64,000 bases of DNA from JAXLWB01 sp046328715 (GTDB lineage Bacteria > Chloroflexota > Anaerolineae > Caldilineales > Caldilineaceae): assembly GCA_046328715.1 (NCBI GenBank), contig JAXLWB010000004.1, positions 1 to 64,000 on the forward strand, in the 5' to 3' direction. Positions within the stretch are counted from its first letter, which is position 1. The number at the start of each line of letters is the position of its first letter. The notes under the pieces were generated by a model that had not been told where the DNA came from, searched no databases, and saw nothing but the letters and a program-made list of their open reading frames with translations. Positions 63,125 to 64,000 of the stretch are shown here, in pieces. A program made the position numbers and the translations under genes.

Positions 63125-64000
63125 TTACGTCTCATACAGCGCCGGACAGGGATTCCCCTGCTCGTCGTACCAGCCGAACTGTTTGCGGATGTCGAGGATG
63201 AGCTGGTAACGTTCCAGCGCCAGACCCTTGAAGGCGACGTTGGTGGTGCCGTAGATGTAGCCGCCGCCGGGCAGGGCATGGCGTAAGACGTACTTGGCTT
63301 GCTCAATGATCTGCTCCTCTGTGCCGGTCTGCAAGAGGCTGCACTGCACTCCACCGAGCAGACAGACCTTGTCGCCCGCCAGCTTCTTGATCGTGGCCAT
63401 GTCCATCGCCTTGGCCTGGCAGTCAATTGAATGTAGTCCGTGCGGCTCGCTCGCTAGGATTTGATCGAGAATGGGCATCAGGTTGCCGTCGGTGTGTTTG
63501 ATAACGTAAAAGCCCTGCTCCTTGTAGCCAGCGACCAGTTCCTTCAGATAGGGCGTAATAAACTGGCCGAACATACGGGGTGAGAGGAAGGGCCCGGTGT
63601 TGAAACAGTAGTCGGCGCAGAGGGCAAAGCCATCCAGCCCACACTCCTCGCGCAAATAGCGACCGCGTGCCAACGACTCCTCGACCCGCCGTTTGGCTAC
63701 GGCGTGCGTCTCCTCGCCATGCTCAAAGAAGTCGACGATCATCTCTTCCATGTCGCTGCCGGAGGGGATGGCAAAGGTGGCATCGCCGTGGCAGACCAGC
63801 AGATAGCGGTCGCCCACCTGTTTGCGAATCAGGTTGACCGTGGCCGCCATGTCCTCCTTCTCATGCGGGCCGACCACCATAATGATGGCGTAATCGAGCC
63901 GCTCAGCTACCTCGATATAAAGGTCAGCGTTGTGGCGGATCATACGATCCCGTTCGTTGGGGGTGGCGGCGTCCCACGTTTCTCGACTGCGATAGAATTC
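63125..64000 (-). CDS. Second UroD-family methyltransferase-like protein (5' end outside the window)
   Basis: At least 291 residues; the frame runs open past the window edge, so the start lies beyond 64000. Visible are DYAIIMVVGPHEKEDMAATVNLIRKQ, YLLVCHGDATFAIPSGSDMEEM, GLDGFALCADYCFNTGPFLSP, the metal loop FYVIKHTDGNLMPILDQILA, LHSIDCQAKAMDMATIKKLAG and VCLLGGVQCSLLQTGTEEQI. The HTDGN, Cys in IDCQAKAMD and Cys in GGVQCS are plausible metal ligands, as in MtaA/MtbA-type proteins. It is likely a paralogue of the 61078-62268 gene, and both may take methyl groups from different corrinoid donors. Confidence 0.88.
   Translation of the reverse strand, partial: EFYRSRETWDAATPNERDRMIRHNADLYIEVAERLDYAIIMVVGPHEKEDMAATVNLIRKQVGDRYLLVCHGDATFAIPSGSDMEEMIVDFFEHGEETHAVAKRRVEESLARGRYLREECGLDGFALCADYCFNTGPFLSPRMFGQFITPYLKELVAGYKEQGFYVIKHTDGNLMPILDQILASEPHGLHSIDCQAKAMDMATIKKLAGDKVCLLGGVQCSLLQTGTEEQIIEQAKYVLRHALPGGGYIYGTTNVAFKGLALERYQLILDIRKQFGWYDEQGNPCPALYET

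Overview
The window looks like a chromosomal segment of a Chloroflexota bacterium, probably of the Caldilineae/Anaerolineae type. The evidence is indirect: a subtilase ending in Ser-Ser-Val-Ser-Trp repeats, large PPC/VWA surface proteins, an F420-type reductase, UroD-like methyltransferases with a DUF1638 protein, and very many short palindromic and REP-like repeats. No rRNA or tRNA gene and no CRISPR array was found.

Region 1 (about 2-17.2 kb) is a chromosomal integron with a dead integrase. The integrase gene lies on the + strand at 13703-17177. It is split by two IS4-family insertion sequences, and its middle third is missing. The cassette genes run away from it on the - strand, as in an integron. 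Cassette 1 carries a Schlafen/AlbA_2 protein. Cassette 2 is a two-gene cassette with a TIM-barrel glycosidase-like protein and an NTPase-CHAT protease protein. Later genes are HigBA and PIN-type toxin-antitoxin pairs, two decayed copies of a DUF6939-like gene, a SnoaL protein, two GNAT acetyltransferases (one AAC(6')-like), a VOC protein and a methyltransferase. The first cassettes are bounded by attC sites whose R'' box is complementary to the 5' boundary of the same cassette. A GH127 arabinofuranosidase lies beyond the array.

Region 2 (17.2-25.5 kb, - strand) encodes two exported proteins: a 1.8-kaa protein with PPC, discoidin-like and two VWA domains, and a transglutaminase-like membrane-anchored protein. 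Region 3 (26-37.7 kb, + strand) holds three large genes of unknown function, two of them nearly abutting and ending in alanine-rich helical tails. One carries beta/gamma-crystallin-like motifs inside a LamG-like N-terminus. Region 4 (37.7-40.3 kb) is repeats plus an IS3-family element.

Region 5 (40.7-48.8 kb) is a type I restriction-modification locus in the order hsdR - REP array - RAYT - REP array - hsdS - REP - hsdM, followed by two small genes. The REP-type repeats and their cognate Y1 transposase have colonised the spaces between the hsd genes.

Region 6 (49-59.4 kb) has the subtilase, an OmpR-type two-component system, a RibD/DHFR-like reductase, a frameshifted metallo-beta-lactamase-fold gene, a decayed ABC exporter (ATPase plus FtsX permease) and a BMP-family lipoprotein. 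Region 7 (59.6-64 kb, - strand) has OsmC, DUF1638, two UroD-family proteins and an F420/deazaflavin-type reductase, suggesting one-carbon or corrinoid methyl transfer. Small mobile hairpins with target-site duplications are scattered throughout.
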